Below, one piece after another: positions 25,173 through 35,097 of a stretch of DNA of 64,000 nt. The stretch comes from Cytobacillus firmus DS1. GTDB lineage: Bacteria > Bacillota > Bacilli > Bacillales > Cytobacillaceae. The translations under genes and the position numbers were made by a program. The DNA lies in contig NZ_APVL01000005.1 of assembly GCF_000565285.1 (NCBI RefSeq), forward strand, positions 124,001-188,000, given 5' to 3'. Position 1 is the first letter of the stretch. The number at the start of each line of letters is the position of its first letter. The notes beneath the pieces are model-generated. The model worked only from the letters and a program-made list of their open reading frames with translations. It ran no database searches and had not been told where the DNA came from.

Positions 25173-26000
25173 ATGAAAAAACTATTTTTATCATTCATTA
25201 TTTTAGCATTGGCTGTGTTCACTGCGGCATGCTCAAGTACAACTGGCGGAGAAGAAACTAAGAAGGTTAAATTGGGCGTCAGCGGATCAGATACACGCAT
25301 TTGGGACTTTATTGCAGAAAAAGCTGAAAAGGAAGGCATTGAAATAGAGGTTGTAACATTCTCTGACTATGTACAGCCAAACGTTGCCCTTGCAGAAGGT
25401 GATCTTGATGTAAATGCATTCCAGACAGTCGCTTATTTTGACACTTTTATTAAAGAGCACAATATGGATCTTTCACCGATTGCGACAACTGTCTTAGCAC
25501 CAATGGGCCTATATTCTGAAAAAGTAAAATCAGTGGAAGACATTCCGGAAGGCGGCAAAATCGCCATTCCAAATGATGCTTCAAATGGCGGAAGAGCCCT
25601 TCTTTTACTGGAGGAAGCCGGCCTGATTAAATTATCCGAGGACTATGACGGAAATCTGGACTTGAATAAAATCGTTGAAAACAAGAAGAACCTTGAATTT
25701 GTAGAAATGGTATCAGCGCAGACGCCACGTGCACTTCCGGATGTCTCTGCTTCTGTCATCAATAACGGAATTGCGGTAGATGCAGGCTTTAACCCAACTA
25801 AGGATTCAGTTTTTATTGAAAGCGAAACTGCTACTCCGTACGTAAATATCATTGCTGTCAGAACAGAAGACAAAGATAACAAAACGCTTAAGCGAATAGC
25901 GGAACTTTACCAGGAAGATGATGTAGCTGATTTCATCACGAAAGAATATGACGGAAGCATGATCCCGACTTTCATTCCATTAAGTGATATTGGCTGGTAA
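25173..26000 (+). CDS. metQ: methionine-binding lipoprotein
   Basis: A 275-residue NlpA/MetQ-family substrate-binding lipoprotein. The signal peptide MKKLFLSFIILALAVFTAAC ends in a lipobox with the lipidated Cys at about residue 20. The mature part has typical features (SDYVQPNVALAEGDLDVNAFQ, IPNDASNGGRALLLLEEAGL, NPTKDSVFIE). It delivers methionine to MetI on the outer face of the membrane. AGGAGG lies upstream, 18 bases after metI. Confidence 0.95.
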   Translation: MKKLFLSFIILALAVFTAACSSTTGGEETKKVKLGVSGSDTRIWDFIAEKAEKEGIEIEVVTFSDYVQPNVALAEGDLDVNAFQTVAYFDTFIKEHNMDLSPIATTVLAPMGLYSEKVKSVEDIPEGGKIAIPNDASNGGRALLLLEEAGLIKLSEDYDGNLDLNKIVENKKNLEFVEMVSAQTPRALPDVSASVINNGIAVDAGFNPTKDSVFIESETATPYVNIIAVRTEDKDNKTLKRIAELYQEDDVADFITKEYDGSMIPTFIPLSDIGW

Positions 26001-26024
26001 AAATTAATTTCTAAAGGAGGAACA

Positions 26025-27236
26025 ATGATGGCGGCACCAGTAAAAGCACTATCCCAACTGAAAGAAGCAATCAAGAAGAATGTTGATGATAACAAGGAAC
26101 TTTACCTTTCTGCAAGCCACCAGATCCATGCAAACCCGGAAATAGGAAATGAGGAGTTTTTTGCCTCGGGCTTACTATCAGGCATCCTTGAGAAGGAAGG
26201 ATTTGAAGTAGAGCGCGCAGTAGCCGGGCATGAAACAGCTTTCCTGGCCCGGAAAAAATCCGATAAACCGGGGCCGTCCATTGCATTCCTTGCAGAATAC
26301 GATGCCCTTCCCGGGCTGGGCCATGGATGCGGCCATAATATCATAGGCACAACAAGTGTGGCAGCAGCCATTGCATTGAGCAAGGTCATTGATGAGACCG
26401 GAGGAGAAGCAGTAGTATTGGGGACCCCGGCGGAAGAAGGCGGGCCAAATGGGAGTGCAAAAGGAAGCTTTGTGAAGCATGGATTGCTTGAGGGCATTGA
26501 TGCCGCCCTTATGGTTCATCCATCAAACCATACCCGCCTGACCAGTTCATCACTGGCCGTAGATCCGCTTGACTTCGAATTTATCGGAAAGCCTGCCCAT
26601 GCAGCAGCTTCACCGGAGGAAGGAATTAATGCTCTCGATGCAGTCATTCAGCTGTTCAACGGAATAAATGCTCTCCGTCAGCAATTGAAGGATGATGTGC
26701 GTATCCATGGAATTATTACTCATGGCGGGGATGCTCCAAATATTATCCCTGAGTACGCAAAAGCCAGATTCTTCATCCGTGCTTCAACCAGAACAAGTTT
26801 AAATGAGGTAACACGGAAGGTTAAAGCTGTCGCAGAAGGCGCAGCACTGGCAACAGGAGCCAAGCTGAATGTGATTGCTTTTCAAAACGAAGTAGATAAC
26901 CTGCTGTTAAACAAGACATATGACCAGGTGTTTAAAGAAGTGATTGAAGACTTGGGAGAAACCGTAGTGGAAGGGGACCGGGATGGAATCGGCTCGACGG
27001 ATGCCGGCAACATCAGCCAGGTGGTGCCAACCATTCACCCTTATATTAAAATTGGTGCGGATGATCTTGTTGCCCATACAGTTCCATTCCGGGAAGCAGC
27101 CGCATCTGCAAAAGGAGACGAAGCACTGATAACTGGAGCAAAAGGGCTTGCACTCACTGCCTTCCAGCTGGTTACAGACCCGGAGCTGCTTAAATCCATT
27201 AAACAGGAATTTCTAGAGCGAAAAACGGCTGAATAA
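26025..27236 (+). CDS. M20 family metallopeptidase / amidohydrolase
   Basis: A 403-residue M20 zinc hydrolase of the IAA-amino-acid / N-acyl-amino-acid amidohydrolase type. It has a metal-binding catalytic domain (GHGCGHNIIGT, EEGGPNGSAK with catalytic Glu, HPSNHTR) split by a dimerisation domain (about 185-300). AAAGGAGG precedes two adjacent ATG codons. It is the fourth gene of the SAM-controlled met operon, 24 bases after metQ. A substrate such as an N-acylated methionine or a methionine-containing compound taken up by MetNIQ is likely, but that rests on context. Confidence 0.85.
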   Translation: MMAAPVKALSQLKEAIKKNVDDNKELYLSASHQIHANPEIGNEEFFASGLLSGILEKEGFEVERAVAGHETAFLARKKSDKPGPSIAFLAEYDALPGLGHGCGHNIIGTTSVAAAIALSKVIDETGGEAVVLGTPAEEGGPNGSAKGSFVKHGLLEGIDAALMVHPSNHTRLTSSSLAVDPLDFEFIGKPAHAAASPEEGINALDAVIQLFNGINALRQQLKDDVRIHGIITHGGDAPNIIPEYAKARFFIRASTRTSLNEVTRKVKAVAEGAALATGAKLNVIAFQNEVDNLLLNKTYDQVFKEVIEDLGETVVEGDRDGIGSTDAGNISQVVPTIHPYIKIGADDLVAHTVPFREAAASAKGDEALITGAKGLALTAFQLVTDPELLKSIKQEFLERKTAE

Positions 27237-27240
27237 GAAC

Positions 27241-27279
27241 AAAAGCTATCCTTTTGCGGGATAGCTTTTGCTTATTTTT
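27241..27279 (+). terminator. terminator of the met operon
   Basis: AAAAGCTATCC-(6)-GGATAGCTTTTG followed by CTTATTTTTG. Confidence 0.88.
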
Positions 27280-27287
27280 GTGAGTGT

Positions 27288-27350
27288 TTTCCTCAAATTA
27301 AGTGTTCGTTTCCCCAATTTCACCATTCTTTTCCCAAAGTTCACATTTGT
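27288..27350. repeat. three degenerate 21-bp tandem repeats
   Basis: Three consecutive 21-base units begin TTTCCTCAAATTAAG, TTTCCCCAATTTCAC and TTTCCCAAAGTTCAC. They fill the space between the met-operon terminator and the SASP stop codon. The same period is seen at 56611-56673 with a different sequence. Confidence 0.55.
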
Positions 27351-27623
27351 CTACTTTTCCTTCATCCGTTCCTGTGCCATCCGGATAAGTTCCTTCACCA
27401 TGCTGCCGCCAATCTTACCGCCAACAGTTCCTGCCTGTTTGGATGTAAGCCGGCCATTATAGCCTTGCTTCAAAGGCACACCTGCCTCCTCAGCAATTTC
27501 ATATTTCACAGCGTCAGGATTTTCTCTGTCAACATGATATCCCTGGTTTGCCATTACCTGATTTTTCAGCTGGTCCAATGCACCTCTTGATTCAGGTACT
27601 AGCGGGCGTCTTTTTCTGGCCAT
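27351..27623 (-). CDS. alpha/beta-type small acid-soluble spore protein
   Basis: A 90-residue SASP that coats and protects DNA in spores. It has the conserved blocks ALDQLKNQVMANQGY, a GPR-protease-like site in KYEIAEEAGV, and TSKQAGTVGGKIGGSMVKELI. ATG 27623 is chosen because GGAGGA lies eight bases upstream; an upstream in-frame ATG overlaps that site. The N-terminus MARKRRPLVPES is slightly extended compared with SspA. A sigma-G-like -10 box lies upstream. It shows that the organism forms spores. Confidence 0.93.
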   Translation of the reverse strand: MARKRRPLVPESRGALDQLKNQVMANQGYHVDRENPDAVKYEIAEEAGVPLKQGYNGRLTSKQAGTVGGKIGGSMVKELIRMAQERMKEK

Positions 27624-27654
27624 GATGCATTCCTCCATAAGAAGTTCTTTTTCT

Positions 27655-27661
27655 TATTATG
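27655..27661 (-). promoter_or_regulatory. possible sigma-G -10 box of the SASP gene
   Basis: CATAATA on the minus strand fits the forespore -10 consensus CATNNTA, 32 bases before the start codon. The -35 (TGTTA-like) is weak. Confidence 0.4.
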
Positions 27662-27693
27662 TGAAAGAACGTTTGGATTAACACTGAAAAAAC

Positions 27694-27722
27694 TTGTACA
27701 TCCTCCGGTGAAAAGCTATTCT
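27694..27722 (+). promoter_or_regulatory. candidate promoter of csbA
   Basis: TTGTAC, a 17-base spacer and TATTCT look like sigma-A. The B. subtilis csbA gene is known for sigma-B control, but I see no clear sigma-B box here. Confidence 0.45.
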
Positions 27723-27772
27723 AATGGTAGAAACCTTGAATTTTTGTGAAAAATCAAAAGAAGGTGTTTTAG

Positions 27773-28009
27773 ATGGCATTAAAATACTTGTCAGCTCTTC
27801 TGCTTCCTGGACTGCTGGTATTGTTTTTTACGAGAGTCAGCTATAATCGTGTAATCGGGCTGGTGTTGACGGTTGGACTTATTGCTGCTTCAGTATATAA
27901 AGGCTACACCAATTCATTTGCCTTAATCGTTATAGACGCACTTTCGCTGACTGCCGGGTTTTGGTATGCCCAAAAATTGAAGCCGAAAATAAAGCCAAGT
28001 GCGGAATAA
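27773..28009 (+). CDS. csbA: CsbA-like small membrane protein
   Basis: A 78-residue protein with two to three membrane segments (residues about 3-20, 25-40 and 45-65). LLVLFFTRVSYNRVIGLVL and a Lys-rich C-terminus resemble B. subtilis CsbA, a general-stress membrane protein of unknown function. Position directly upstream of uvrB-uvrA, as in B. subtilis, supports the name. AGAAGGTG lies before the ATG. Confidence 0.8.
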   Translation: MALKYLSALLLPGLLVLFFTRVSYNRVIGLVLTVGLIAASVYKGYTNSFALIVIDALSLTAGFWYAQKLKPKIKPSAE

Positions 28010-28020
28010 ATTTTGCAGAG

Positions 28021-28052
28021 CCTGTCGAACAAACCTATCGACAGGTTTTTTA
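28021..28052 (+). terminator. Rho-independent terminator of csbA
   Basis: CCTGTCGA-(9)-TCGACAGG followed by TTTTTT. Confidence 0.85.
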
Positions 28053-28109
28053 ATTAATGAGTTAAAAGCTGCATTTAGGCATACGTCATATCAGCTTGAA
28101 ATGGAATTC

Positions 28110-28156
28110 AATCAAACGTTTGATTAAACTCAAGGCAATCAATCAAACGTTTGATT
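28110..28156. promoter_or_regulatory. two 16-bp palindromic operator candidates
   Basis: AATCAAACGTTTGATT occurs at 28110-28125 and 28141-28156. Both are perfect palindromes, with centres 31 bases (three helical turns) apart, so dimers would sit on the same DNA face. A third copy lies at 46806-46829. The cognate regulator is not known to me. The downstream gene is uvrB. Confidence 0.6.
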
Positions 28157-28229
28157 AACCTTTCTTCGACAATCTCCTCAATTATTCGGCATATTTCCCA
28201 AGCAATAATTGCTCATCAAAAACAAAAAA

Positions 28230-28243
28230 CGAATATCCGTTCG
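28230..28243. promoter_or_regulatory. LexA (SOS) box upstream of uvrB
   Basis: CGAATATCCGTTCG fits the Gram-positive SOS box CGAAC-N4-GTTCG with one mismatch. It lies just upstream of the uvrB promoter, where LexA would repress uvrBA until DNA damage. uvrBA is a known LexA target in Bacillus. Confidence 0.85.
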
Positions 28244-28270
28244 CATATTATTGGTTTGTTTTGGGCTCTT

Positions 28271-28281
28271 TGTGGTAGAAT
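28271..28281 (+). promoter_or_regulatory. extended -10 promoter of uvrBA
   Basis: TGTGGTAGAAT contains the extended TG and -10 TAGAAT (28276-28281). No good -35 is present, as is common with an extended -10. Confidence 0.5.
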
Positions 28282-28402
28282 GATGATATGAGTTTTGAGT
28301 AAAAAACTGACAGATCAGCGGTCATCCCGGATCTTAAATTATTTCAATGCTGGTTTGTGATTAATATATAGGTAAAAGTAATTTGAACGGGAGGCTTTTA
28401 GG

Positions 28403-30382
28403 GTGAAGGATCAATTTGAATTAGTCTCAAAATATTCCCCACAGGGCGACCAGCCCGGGGCTATCAAAAAAATTGTGGAGGGCATTAATTCCGGCAAGAA
28501 GCACCAGACACTTCTGGGTGCAACAGGAACGGGTAAGACCTTCACGGTTTCGAATGTCATAAAAGAAGTAAACAAGCCAACACTTGTTATTGCACATAAT
28601 AAAACACTCGCAGGCCAGCTATACAGTGAATTCAAGGACTTTTTTCCAAACAATGCGGTTGAGTATTTTGTCAGCTACTATGACTACTATCAGCCTGAAG
28701 CGTATGTGCCTTCTACAGATACTTTTATTGAAAAAGATGCAAGCATCAATGATGAAATTGATAAGCTTCGCCACTCGGCGACTTCCTCCCTGTTTGAGCG
28801 GAATGATGTCATTATTATTGCCAGTGTCTCCTGCATATATGGTTTGGGTTCTCCTGAAGAATACCGGGAAATGGTGCTGTCCCTCAGAACAGGAATGGAG
28901 ATTGAGAGGAACCAGCTTCTTCACAGGCTCGTTGATATTCAGTATGAGCGCAATGATATTGACTTCCAGCGCGGTACCTTCCGAGTACGCGGAGATGTTG
29001 TCGAGATTTTCCCGGCATCACGGGATGAGCATTGTATCCGTGTAGAATTTTTCGGGGATGAGATAGACCGGATCCGCGAAGTGGATGCTCTCACCGGAGA
29101 AATTATGGGTGAACGTGAGCATGTTGCGATTTTCCCGGCATCCCACTTCGTAACGCGTGAAGAAAAAATGCGGATCGCCATCCAGAACATTGAAAAAGAA
29201 CTGGAAGTGCGCCTTGCTGAATTAAGAGAAAACGATAAGCTTCTTGAAGCCCAGCGCCTCGAGCAGCGGACCCGCTATGACCTTGAAATGATGAGGGAGA
29301 TGGGTTTTTGTTCGGGCATTGAAAACTACTCCCGTCATCTTACGCTAAGGCCACCAGGTTCAACACCGTATACCCTTCTGGATTACTTTCCGGAAGACTT
29401 CCTGATTGTGATTGATGAATCGCACGTAACTCTGCCGCAAATCCGCGGCATGTTCAATGGTGACCAGGCAAGAAAATCTGTGCTTGTGGACCATGGTTTC
29501 CGTTTGCCTTCAGCGATGGATAACAGGCCGCTTACGTTCACTGAATTCGAAAAGCATGTGAAGCAGGCTGTCTTTGTTTCGGCAACACCGGGTCCTTATG
29601 AGCTTGAGCATACGCCGGAAATGATTGAGCAAATTATCCGTCCAACCGGTTTGCTTGATCCTACTATTGATGTCCGTCCAATCGAAGGTCAAATTGATGA
29701 TCTCATTGGCGAAATCCAGGAACGTGTTGAGAAAAATGAACGTGTGCTTGTTACCACTTTAACGAAAAAAATGTCTGAGGATCTAACGGACTATTTAAAG
29801 GAAATCGGCATTAAAGTGCAGTATCTGCACTCAGAGGTAAAAACGCTGGAGCGGATTGAAATTATCCGTGAGCTGCGTCTTGGAAAGTACGATGTACTGG
29901 TGGGGATCAACCTTCTGCGGGAGGGGCTTGATATACCTGAAGTATCTCTTGTTACCATACTTGATGCTGATAAGGAAGGTTTTCTCCGTTCGGAGCGCTC
30001 ACTCATCCAGACGATTGGACGTGCAGCGCGTAATGCGAATGGCCATGTCATTATGTATGCAGACCGGATTACGGACAGCATGGAAAAAGCCATCAGTGAA
30101 ACCAAGCGCCGCCGTTCCATACAGGAAGAGTACAATGAAAAGCATGGCATCACACCAATGACTATCCAGAAGGATATACGCGATTCGATCCGTGCAACCC
30201 ATGCGGCAGAAGAGCAGGAAGAATACCAGCCGTCAGCAAAGCTCGGCAAGCTGAACAAGAAAGAGCGCGAGAAGCTGATCGGCGATATGGAAAAAGAAAT
30301 GAAGGAAGCGGCCAAGTCCCTCAATTTCGAAAGGGCTGCAGAGCTTCGTGATTTAATATTAGAGCTGAAAGCGGAAGGATGA
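28403..30382 (+). CDS. uvrB: excinuclease ABC subunit B
   Basis: The 659-residue damage-verification helicase of nucleotide excision repair. Walker [11 protein letters not shown] (about 38-47), the beta-hairpin region [12 protein letters not shown] (about 92-103), DESH (about 338), the helicase motif QTIGRAARN (about 540) and a C-terminal UVR motif ([20 protein letters not shown]) are all present. Length matches B. subtilis UvrB. Together with UvrA and UvrC it excises bulky lesions. AACGGGAGG precedes the GTG start at 28403. An SOS box lies upstream and uvrA seven bases downstream. Confidence 0.98.
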   Translation: MKDQFELVSKYSPQGDQPGAIKKIVEGINSGKKHQTLLGATGTGKTFTVSNVIKEVNKPTLVIAHNKTLAGQLYSEFKDFFPNNAVEYFVSYYDYYQPEAYVPSTDTFIEKDASINDEIDKLRHSATSSLFERNDVIIIASVSCIYGLGSPEEYREMVLSLRTGMEIERNQLLHRLVDIQYERNDIDFQRGTFRVRGDVVEIFPASRDEHCIRVEFFGDEIDRIREVDALTGEIMGEREHVAIFPASHFVTREEKMRIAIQNIEKELEVRLAELRENDKLLEAQRLEQRTRYDLEMMREMGFCSGIENYSRHLTLRPPGSTPYTLLDYFPEDFLIVIDESHVTLPQIRGMFNGDQARKSVLVDHGFRLPSAMDNRPLTFTEFEKHVKQAVFVSATPGPYELEHTPEMIEQIIRPTGLLDPTIDVRPIEGQIDDLIGEIQERVEKNERVLVTTLTKKMSEDLTDYLKEIGIKVQYLHSEVKTLERIEIIRELRLGKYDVLVGINLLREGLDIPEVSLVTILDADKEGFLRSERSLIQTIGRAARNANGHVIMYADRITDSMEKAISETKRRRSIQEEYNEKHGITPMTIQKDIRDSIRATHAAEEQEEYQPSAKLGKLNKKEREKLIGDMEKEMKEAAKSLNFERAAELRDLILELKAEG

Positions 30383-30389
30383 CGTAAAA

Positions 30390-33266
30390 ATGGCGATGGA
30401 TAAACTGATTGTAAAGGGTGCCAGAGCCCATAATCTGAAAAATATAGATGTCACCATTCCGAGAGATAAGCTTGTCGTCCTGACCGGACTTTCAGGTTCA
30501 GGAAAGTCCTCTTTGGCCTTTGATACCATTTATGCAGAGGGGCAGCGCCGCTATGTGGAATCATTATCCGCTTACGCACGGCAATTCCTCGGCCAGATGG
30601 ATAAACCTGACGTGGATGCGATCGAAGGCCTGTCTCCTGCAATTTCAATTGACCAAAAGACGACAAGCAGAAACCCTCGTTCCACAGTGGGGACAGTGAC
30701 AGAAATTTATGATTACCTGCGATTATTATTTGCACGGGTGGGGCGTCCTACCTGTCCGAATCACAATATTGAAATCTCCTCACAGACCATTGAACAAATG
30801 GTTGACCGGATTATGGAATACCCTGAAAGAACAAAGCTCCAGGTTATGGCTCCGCTTGTATCCGGCCGAAAAGGGACACATGTAAAAGTGTTTGAGGATG
30901 TCAAAAAGCAGGGGTTTGTCCGTGTCCGTGTCGACGGGGAAATGATGGATCTCGGTGATGAGATTGAGCTGGAAAAAAACAAAAAGCATTCTATTGAAGT
31001 GGTAATCGACAGGATTGTCGTAAAAGAAGGCGTAGCACCAAGGCTGGCAGATTCATTGGAAACTGCTTTGAATCTTGGCAATGGCAAGGTGCTGGTGGAT
31101 GTAATCGGGGAAGAAGAACTGCTGTTCAGCGAGAACCACGCCTGCCCTCTATGCGGATTTTCAATCGGCGAACTTGAACCAAGAATGTTCTCTTTTAATA
31201 GTCCGTTTGGTGCCTGTACGGAATGTGACGGATTGGGCTCAAAGCTGGAGGTAGATGTTGATCTGGTAATACCCAATAAGGATCTTTCCTTAAAGCAGAA
31301 TGCCATTGCCCCATGGGAATCGACCAGCTCGCAATATTATCCTCAGCTGCTGGAGGCAGTCTGCAATCATTATGGGATTGATATGGACGTGCCGGTAAAG
31401 GATATTCCTGAACACCTGCTTGATAAAGTTTTATACGGATCCGCCAAGGACAGCATTTATTTCCGATATGAAAACGATTTTGGCCAGGTAAGGGAGAATT
31501 ATATCCATTTTGAAGGTGTGATCCGCAATGTGGAGCGCCGCTATAAAGAAACAAGCTCTGATTATATCCGGGAGCAAATGGAAAAATACATGGCCCAGCA
31601 TCCATGTCCTTCCTGTAAAGGTTACCGTCTGAAGCCGGAAACTCTTGCGGTGCTTGTATCCGGAAAGCATATCGGCCATGTAACAGAATATTCGATTGAG
31701 GAAGCATTCAGCTTCTTTGAGAATCTGACATTGTCTGAAAAAGAAATGAAGATTGCCAATCTCATTTTCCGTGAGATTAAGGAAAGGCTGGGCTTCCTCA
31801 TAAATGTCGGGCTTGATTACCTGACTTTAAGCAGGGCAGCTGGAACTTTATCCGGCGGTGAAGCCCAGCGTATTCGCCTGGCCACTCAAATCGGTTCGCG
31901 GCTGACAGGTGTACTCTACATTCTGGACGAGCCTTCGATTGGCCTTCATCAGCGTGATAATGACCGTTTGATTGGTACGCTGAAAAATATGCGCGATATC
32001 GGCAACACCCTGATCGTGGTTGAACACGATGAAGATACTATGGTGGCAGCAGACTATTTAATTGATGTGGGCCCGGGAGCAGGAGTTCATGGCGGACAAA
32101 TTGTCTCAGCGGGTACGCCTCAGGAGGTAATGGACGATCCAAACTCCCTTACAGGGCAATATCTGTCAGGCAAGAAATTCATTCCCCTTCCAATTGAGCG
32201 CCGCAAGAACGACGGGCGCTTTATCGAAATTAAAGGGGCTAAAGAAAACAATCTTAAAAATGTGAGCGTTAAGTTCCCGCTCGGCACTTTTATTTCTGTT
32301 ACGGGTGTATCCGGTTCAGGGAAAAGTACACTAATCAATGAAATTCTTCATAAAGGGCTTGCCCAGAAGCTTCATAGAGCCAAAGCGAAGCCGGGTGAGC
32401 ATAAAGAAATTAAGGGTATTAATCACCTTGATAAGGTCATTGATATCGATCAATCTCCAATTGGGCGGACGCCTCGTTCCAACCCGGCAACATATACCGG
32501 AGTGTTTGATGATATTCGCGATGTTTTTGCTTCAACCAATGAAGCAAAAGTGCGGGGCTATAAAAAGGGGCGCTTCAGCTTCAATGTAAAAGGCGGACGA
32601 TGTGAAGCATGCCGCGGAGACGGGATCATCAAGATTGAAATGCACTTCCTGCCTGATGTGTATGTGCCATGTGAAGTCTGTCATGGCAAGCGCTATAACA
32701 GGGAAACTCTTGAAGTGAAATATAAAGGGAAGAATATTTCGGAGATTCTCGATATGACAGTGGAAGATGCACTGGAGTTTTTCGAAAATATTCCTAAAAT
32801 CCGCCGCAAGCTGCAGACGATTTATGATGTGGGCCTTGGCTACATCACGTTGGGGCAGCCTGCGACAACATTGTCCGGCGGTGAGGCCCAGCGAGTCAAG
32901 CTTGCTTCTGAACTGCACCGCCGTTCGACAGGCCGCTCCCTGTATATTCTTGATGAACCGACAACAGGTCTTCATGTGGACGATATCTCAAGACTGTTGG
33001 TGGTCCTCCAGCGCCTGGTTGAGAATGGAGATACCGTACTGGTTATTGAGCATAATCTCGATGTCATCAAGGCAGCCGACTATATTGTTGACCTTGGGCC
33101 TGAAGGCGGAGATAAGGGCGGTACCATCTTAGCATCAGGTACACCGGAAAAAATTGCCGAAGTTCCGGAATCCTATACAGGTAAATATCTTAAACCGATT
33201 TTGGAAAGGGACCGCCAGAGAATGAAACAGCAAATTGAAGAAAAAGAGGGCGTGACAAACGCTTAA
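30390..33266 (+). CDS. uvrA: excinuclease ABC subunit A
   Basis: The 958-residue damage-recognition ATPase of excision repair. It has two ABC modules: Walker [10 protein letters not shown] (about 32) and GVSGSGKST (about 640), and two LSGGEAQR signatures. Zinc-binding cysteines lie in CPLCGF...CTECDG (near 255-280) and CEACRGDG...CEVCHG (near 740-765). Full length for the family. AAGGATGA precedes the ATG; it is cotranscribed with uvrB under LexA control. Confidence 0.98.
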   Translation: MAMDKLIVKGARAHNLKNIDVTIPRDKLVVLTGLSGSGKSSLAFDTIYAEGQRRYVESLSAYARQFLGQMDKPDVDAIEGLSPAISIDQKTTSRNPRSTVGTVTEIYDYLRLLFARVGRPTCPNHNIEISSQTIEQMVDRIMEYPERTKLQVMAPLVSGRKGTHVKVFEDVKKQGFVRVRVDGEMMDLGDEIELEKNKKHSIEVVIDRIVVKEGVAPRLADSLETALNLGNGKVLVDVIGEEELLFSENHACPLCGFSIGELEPRMFSFNSPFGACTECDGLGSKLEVDVDLVIPNKDLSLKQNAIAPWESTSSQYYPQLLEAVCNHYGIDMDVPVKDIPEHLLDKVLYGSAKDSIYFRYENDFGQVRENYIHFEGVIRNVERRYKETSSDYIREQMEKYMAQHPCPSCKGYRLKPETLAVLVSGKHIGHVTEYSIEEAFSFFENLTLSEKEMKIANLIFREIKERLGFLINVGLDYLTLSRAAGTLSGGEAQRIRLATQIGSRLTGVLYILDEPSIGLHQRDNDRLIGTLKNMRDIGNTLIVVEHDEDTMVAADYLIDVGPGAGVHGGQIVSAGTPQEVMDDPNSLTGQYLSGKKFIPLPIERRKNDGRFIEIKGAKENNLKNVSVKFPLGTFISVTGVSGSGKSTLINEILHKGLAQKLHRAKAKPGEHKEIKGINHLDKVIDIDQSPIGRTPRSNPATYTGVFDDIRDVFASTNEAKVRGYKKGRFSFNVKGGRCEACRGDGIIKIEMHFLPDVYVPCEVCHGKRYNRETLEVKYKGKNISEILDMTVEDALEFFENIPKIRRKLQTIYDVGLGYITLGQPATTLSGGEAQRVKLASELHRRSTGRSLYILDEPTTGLHVDDISRLLVVLQRLVENGDTVLVIEHNLDVIKAADYIVDLGPEGGDKGGTILASGTPEKIAEVPESYTGKYLKPILERDRQRMKQQIEEKEGVTNA

Positions 33267-33272
33267 TTAAAC

Positions 33273-33307
33273 AAAACCGCTTGGGATTTTTTCCAAGCGG
33301 TTTTTAA
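33273..33307. terminator. bidirectional terminator after uvrA
   Basis: AAACCGCTTGG-(8)-CCAAGCGGTTT followed by TTAAT, with a run of A before the left arm. It also faces the convergent gene at 33318. Confidence 0.87.
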
Positions 33308-33317
33308 TCTTTCTATT

Positions 33318-33815
33318 TTAATTCTTCACATATGATGGTCTCTTTGCCCATATTGTCCGAAATTTGAACATAGAAATAATCATTACTAAAGATAAGATAA
33401 TCGCTCCACCATCTGTAATTGCACTTGGTAATATCCCTAATACACCGTGAACGCCAGTAACTGCTGTCCACATCGATGAAGGTATCATAATAGGTCCAGC
33501 AGCTTGAGTGATATTTACCGCTAATATGACCCACCATAAAATCCTTGAACGGCTATATAAAGCCAATATACCTAACGCATTACCTATAATGTATATACAC
33601 CCAACAATTCTAAAGCCAAATGTAAATCCTATTGCTTCACCAGCAGGATCAGCTACACCTGCCATTTGCATCATTGTTTCAATTAAGGTCGGATTAATAA
33701 TAACAAAATTGTGGATAGCTGTACCAATGGTAAAAATAATGGAACACAAAACTATGGTAATTTGCAACTTTCTAGTTGCTGTTGAATCTGTTAACTGATG
33801 CTTTGTTTTTTTCAA
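33318..33815 (-). CDS. four-helix membrane protein of unknown family
   Basis: A 165-residue protein with four hydrophobic segments (about 18-40, 65-90, 92-110 and 135-155). I do not recognise it. It starts with TTG at 33815 behind a weak AAAGTGGG site. The gene and the 430 bases upstream are more A/T-rich than the neighbours, and it interrupts the uvrA-yvlA order of B. subtilis, which suggests an insertion or acquired gene. No partner gene is adjacent. Confidence 0.6.
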   Translation of the reverse strand: MKKTKHQLTDSTATRKLQITIVLCSIIFTIGTAIHNFVIINPTLIETMMQMAGVADPAGEAIGFTFGFRIVGCIYIIGNALGILALYSRSRILWWVILAVNITQAAGPIMIPSSMWTAVTGVHGVLGILPSAITDGGAIILSLVMIISMFKFRTIWAKRPSYVKN

Positions 33816-34248
33816 CTAATAAACCCACTTTCTATTTTTCAAATATATTAAACTGAATTCACAACCGAATAGTGAGATGCTATGTTTAAACTCACTAAAT
33901 TAATTCGTATTCTTTATTTCAAGTTTATCATTTCACTTGTATAGTAACTTGGGCCCCTAGTTCAATTTTCATATAAGTCTTGAGGCTTAATCCATAACAA
34001 CAGATTGAACAAAAAAACCTTCGTTTCAAATATCGTATAACCATGGAATATAACAAAACAAATGGTGCACAAACCTTTGTGATTTAGTTTAATTTTTACT
34101 GTTAGGCTAAATTTTCTCCATGGAAACTGAACTACTTAGTTTTGAATGCTTCTTCTTTTTGGGAAATGAGATTAAACAACTGGGATGCGGGGTAAAGAAC
34201 ATGCGTCTGCAGCCATCACTTATCTCAACCAAGAAAGGAACATACACT
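33816..34248. other. A/T-rich intergenic region
   Basis: About 430 bases with no convincing gene, RNA or repeat. A weak minus-strand promoter-like TTGAAA-17-TTTAGT can be found for the membrane protein gene. A 15-codon open frame (MEYNKTNGAQTFVI) near 34045 lacks a ribosome binding site and may be a remnant. Confidence 0.4.
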
Positions 34249-34962
34249 ATGAAAAATAAAATCTGCCTTTTAGCAGGCATTATCCTGCTAGGGCTCGGCA
34301 TCTATCTTTCCATCACATTCCTTGGAGATGAAAAAAAAGCGGAAAGCAGCCAAATGATTGTTGCTTTTGGGGATTCTCTTACTTATGGATATGGAGATGA
34401 AACAGAAGAGGGGTATATTGGCAGGCTGCAGAGAAAACTGGATAAGACATATCAGGAAAAGAATTACCGCATAACAAATCATGGGGTGTATGGCTATAAA
34501 TCTTCTGATGTTCTCCAGCAAATGCTCAAACCGAATGTAGCAGAGGATATTAAAAATGCAGATATGTTTATTATCTATATTGGTACCAACGATTTGCTGA
34601 AAAGCAACGGCGGGGATCTGTATCCGCTCCATCACGAAAATCTTGTTGAAGCTAAGGACATATATGAAGATAAACTGGATGGAATCCTGGAAACACTGGA
34701 GACCGCCAACAGTGATGCACCTGTTATTCTGATTGGACTATACAACCCTTATCCTGACGGCGACCGGATTGAAAAATATATTGACCATTGGAACAAATCC
34801 ATCAGAAAAAAAGCAGCAGAAGATAAACATATCACCTACATTTCCACCAATGAATTGTTCAAAGGAAAAAACAAAAAACAATACTTCGCTGATTCCCTTC
34901 ATCCGAACGGAAAAGGTTATGAGCTGATTGCTGATAAAATAATAAATAATTACTCATTTTAG
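34249..34962 (+). CDS. SGNH/GDSL-family hydrolase (membrane-anchored or exported)
   Basis: A 237-residue esterase/lipase-like protein. The N-terminal hydrophobic segment (ICLLAGIILLGLGIYLSI) is a signal peptide or anchor. Family blocks are visible: block I AFGDSLTYGYGDE with the catalytic Ser, block III YIGTNDL with Asn, and block V DSLHPNGKGY with catalytic Asp and His. The start at 34249 is chosen because AAAGGAA precedes it; upstream in-frame ATGs do not fit the signal peptide. The natural ester substrate is unknown; cell-wall or lipid deacylation is typical. Confidence 0.85.
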   Translation: MKNKICLLAGIILLGLGIYLSITFLGDEKKAESSQMIVAFGDSLTYGYGDETEEGYIGRLQRKLDKTYQEKNYRITNHGVYGYKSSDVLQQMLKPNVAEDIKNADMFIIYIGTNDLLKSNGGDLYPLHHENLVEAKDIYEDKLDGILETLETANSDAPVILIGLYNPYPDGDRIEKYIDHWNKSIRKKAAEDKHITYISTNELFKGKNKKQYFADSLHPNGKGYELIADKIINNYSF

Positions 34963-35097
34963 GTCTTGGCTATTGTTAGCCTCTCCTTCTTTTAATTGAT
35001 AACACAATGTAATGTTCCAGCAAAATCGGTGTAACCAAGCAGCGTTATACTCCTATATAAGGGAAACTATTGGCTGGAAACAGAAGGGGAGGTCATT

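Noticed and set aside
27288-27350. possible CRISPR array
   Set aside because: The units are only three, 21 bases long, degenerate and without spacers; no cas gene is near.
31195-31707. 170-codon antisense frame in uvrA
   Set aside because: It is opposite the conserved zinc-finger and linker part of uvrA. The long frame is a by-product of uvrA codon usage.
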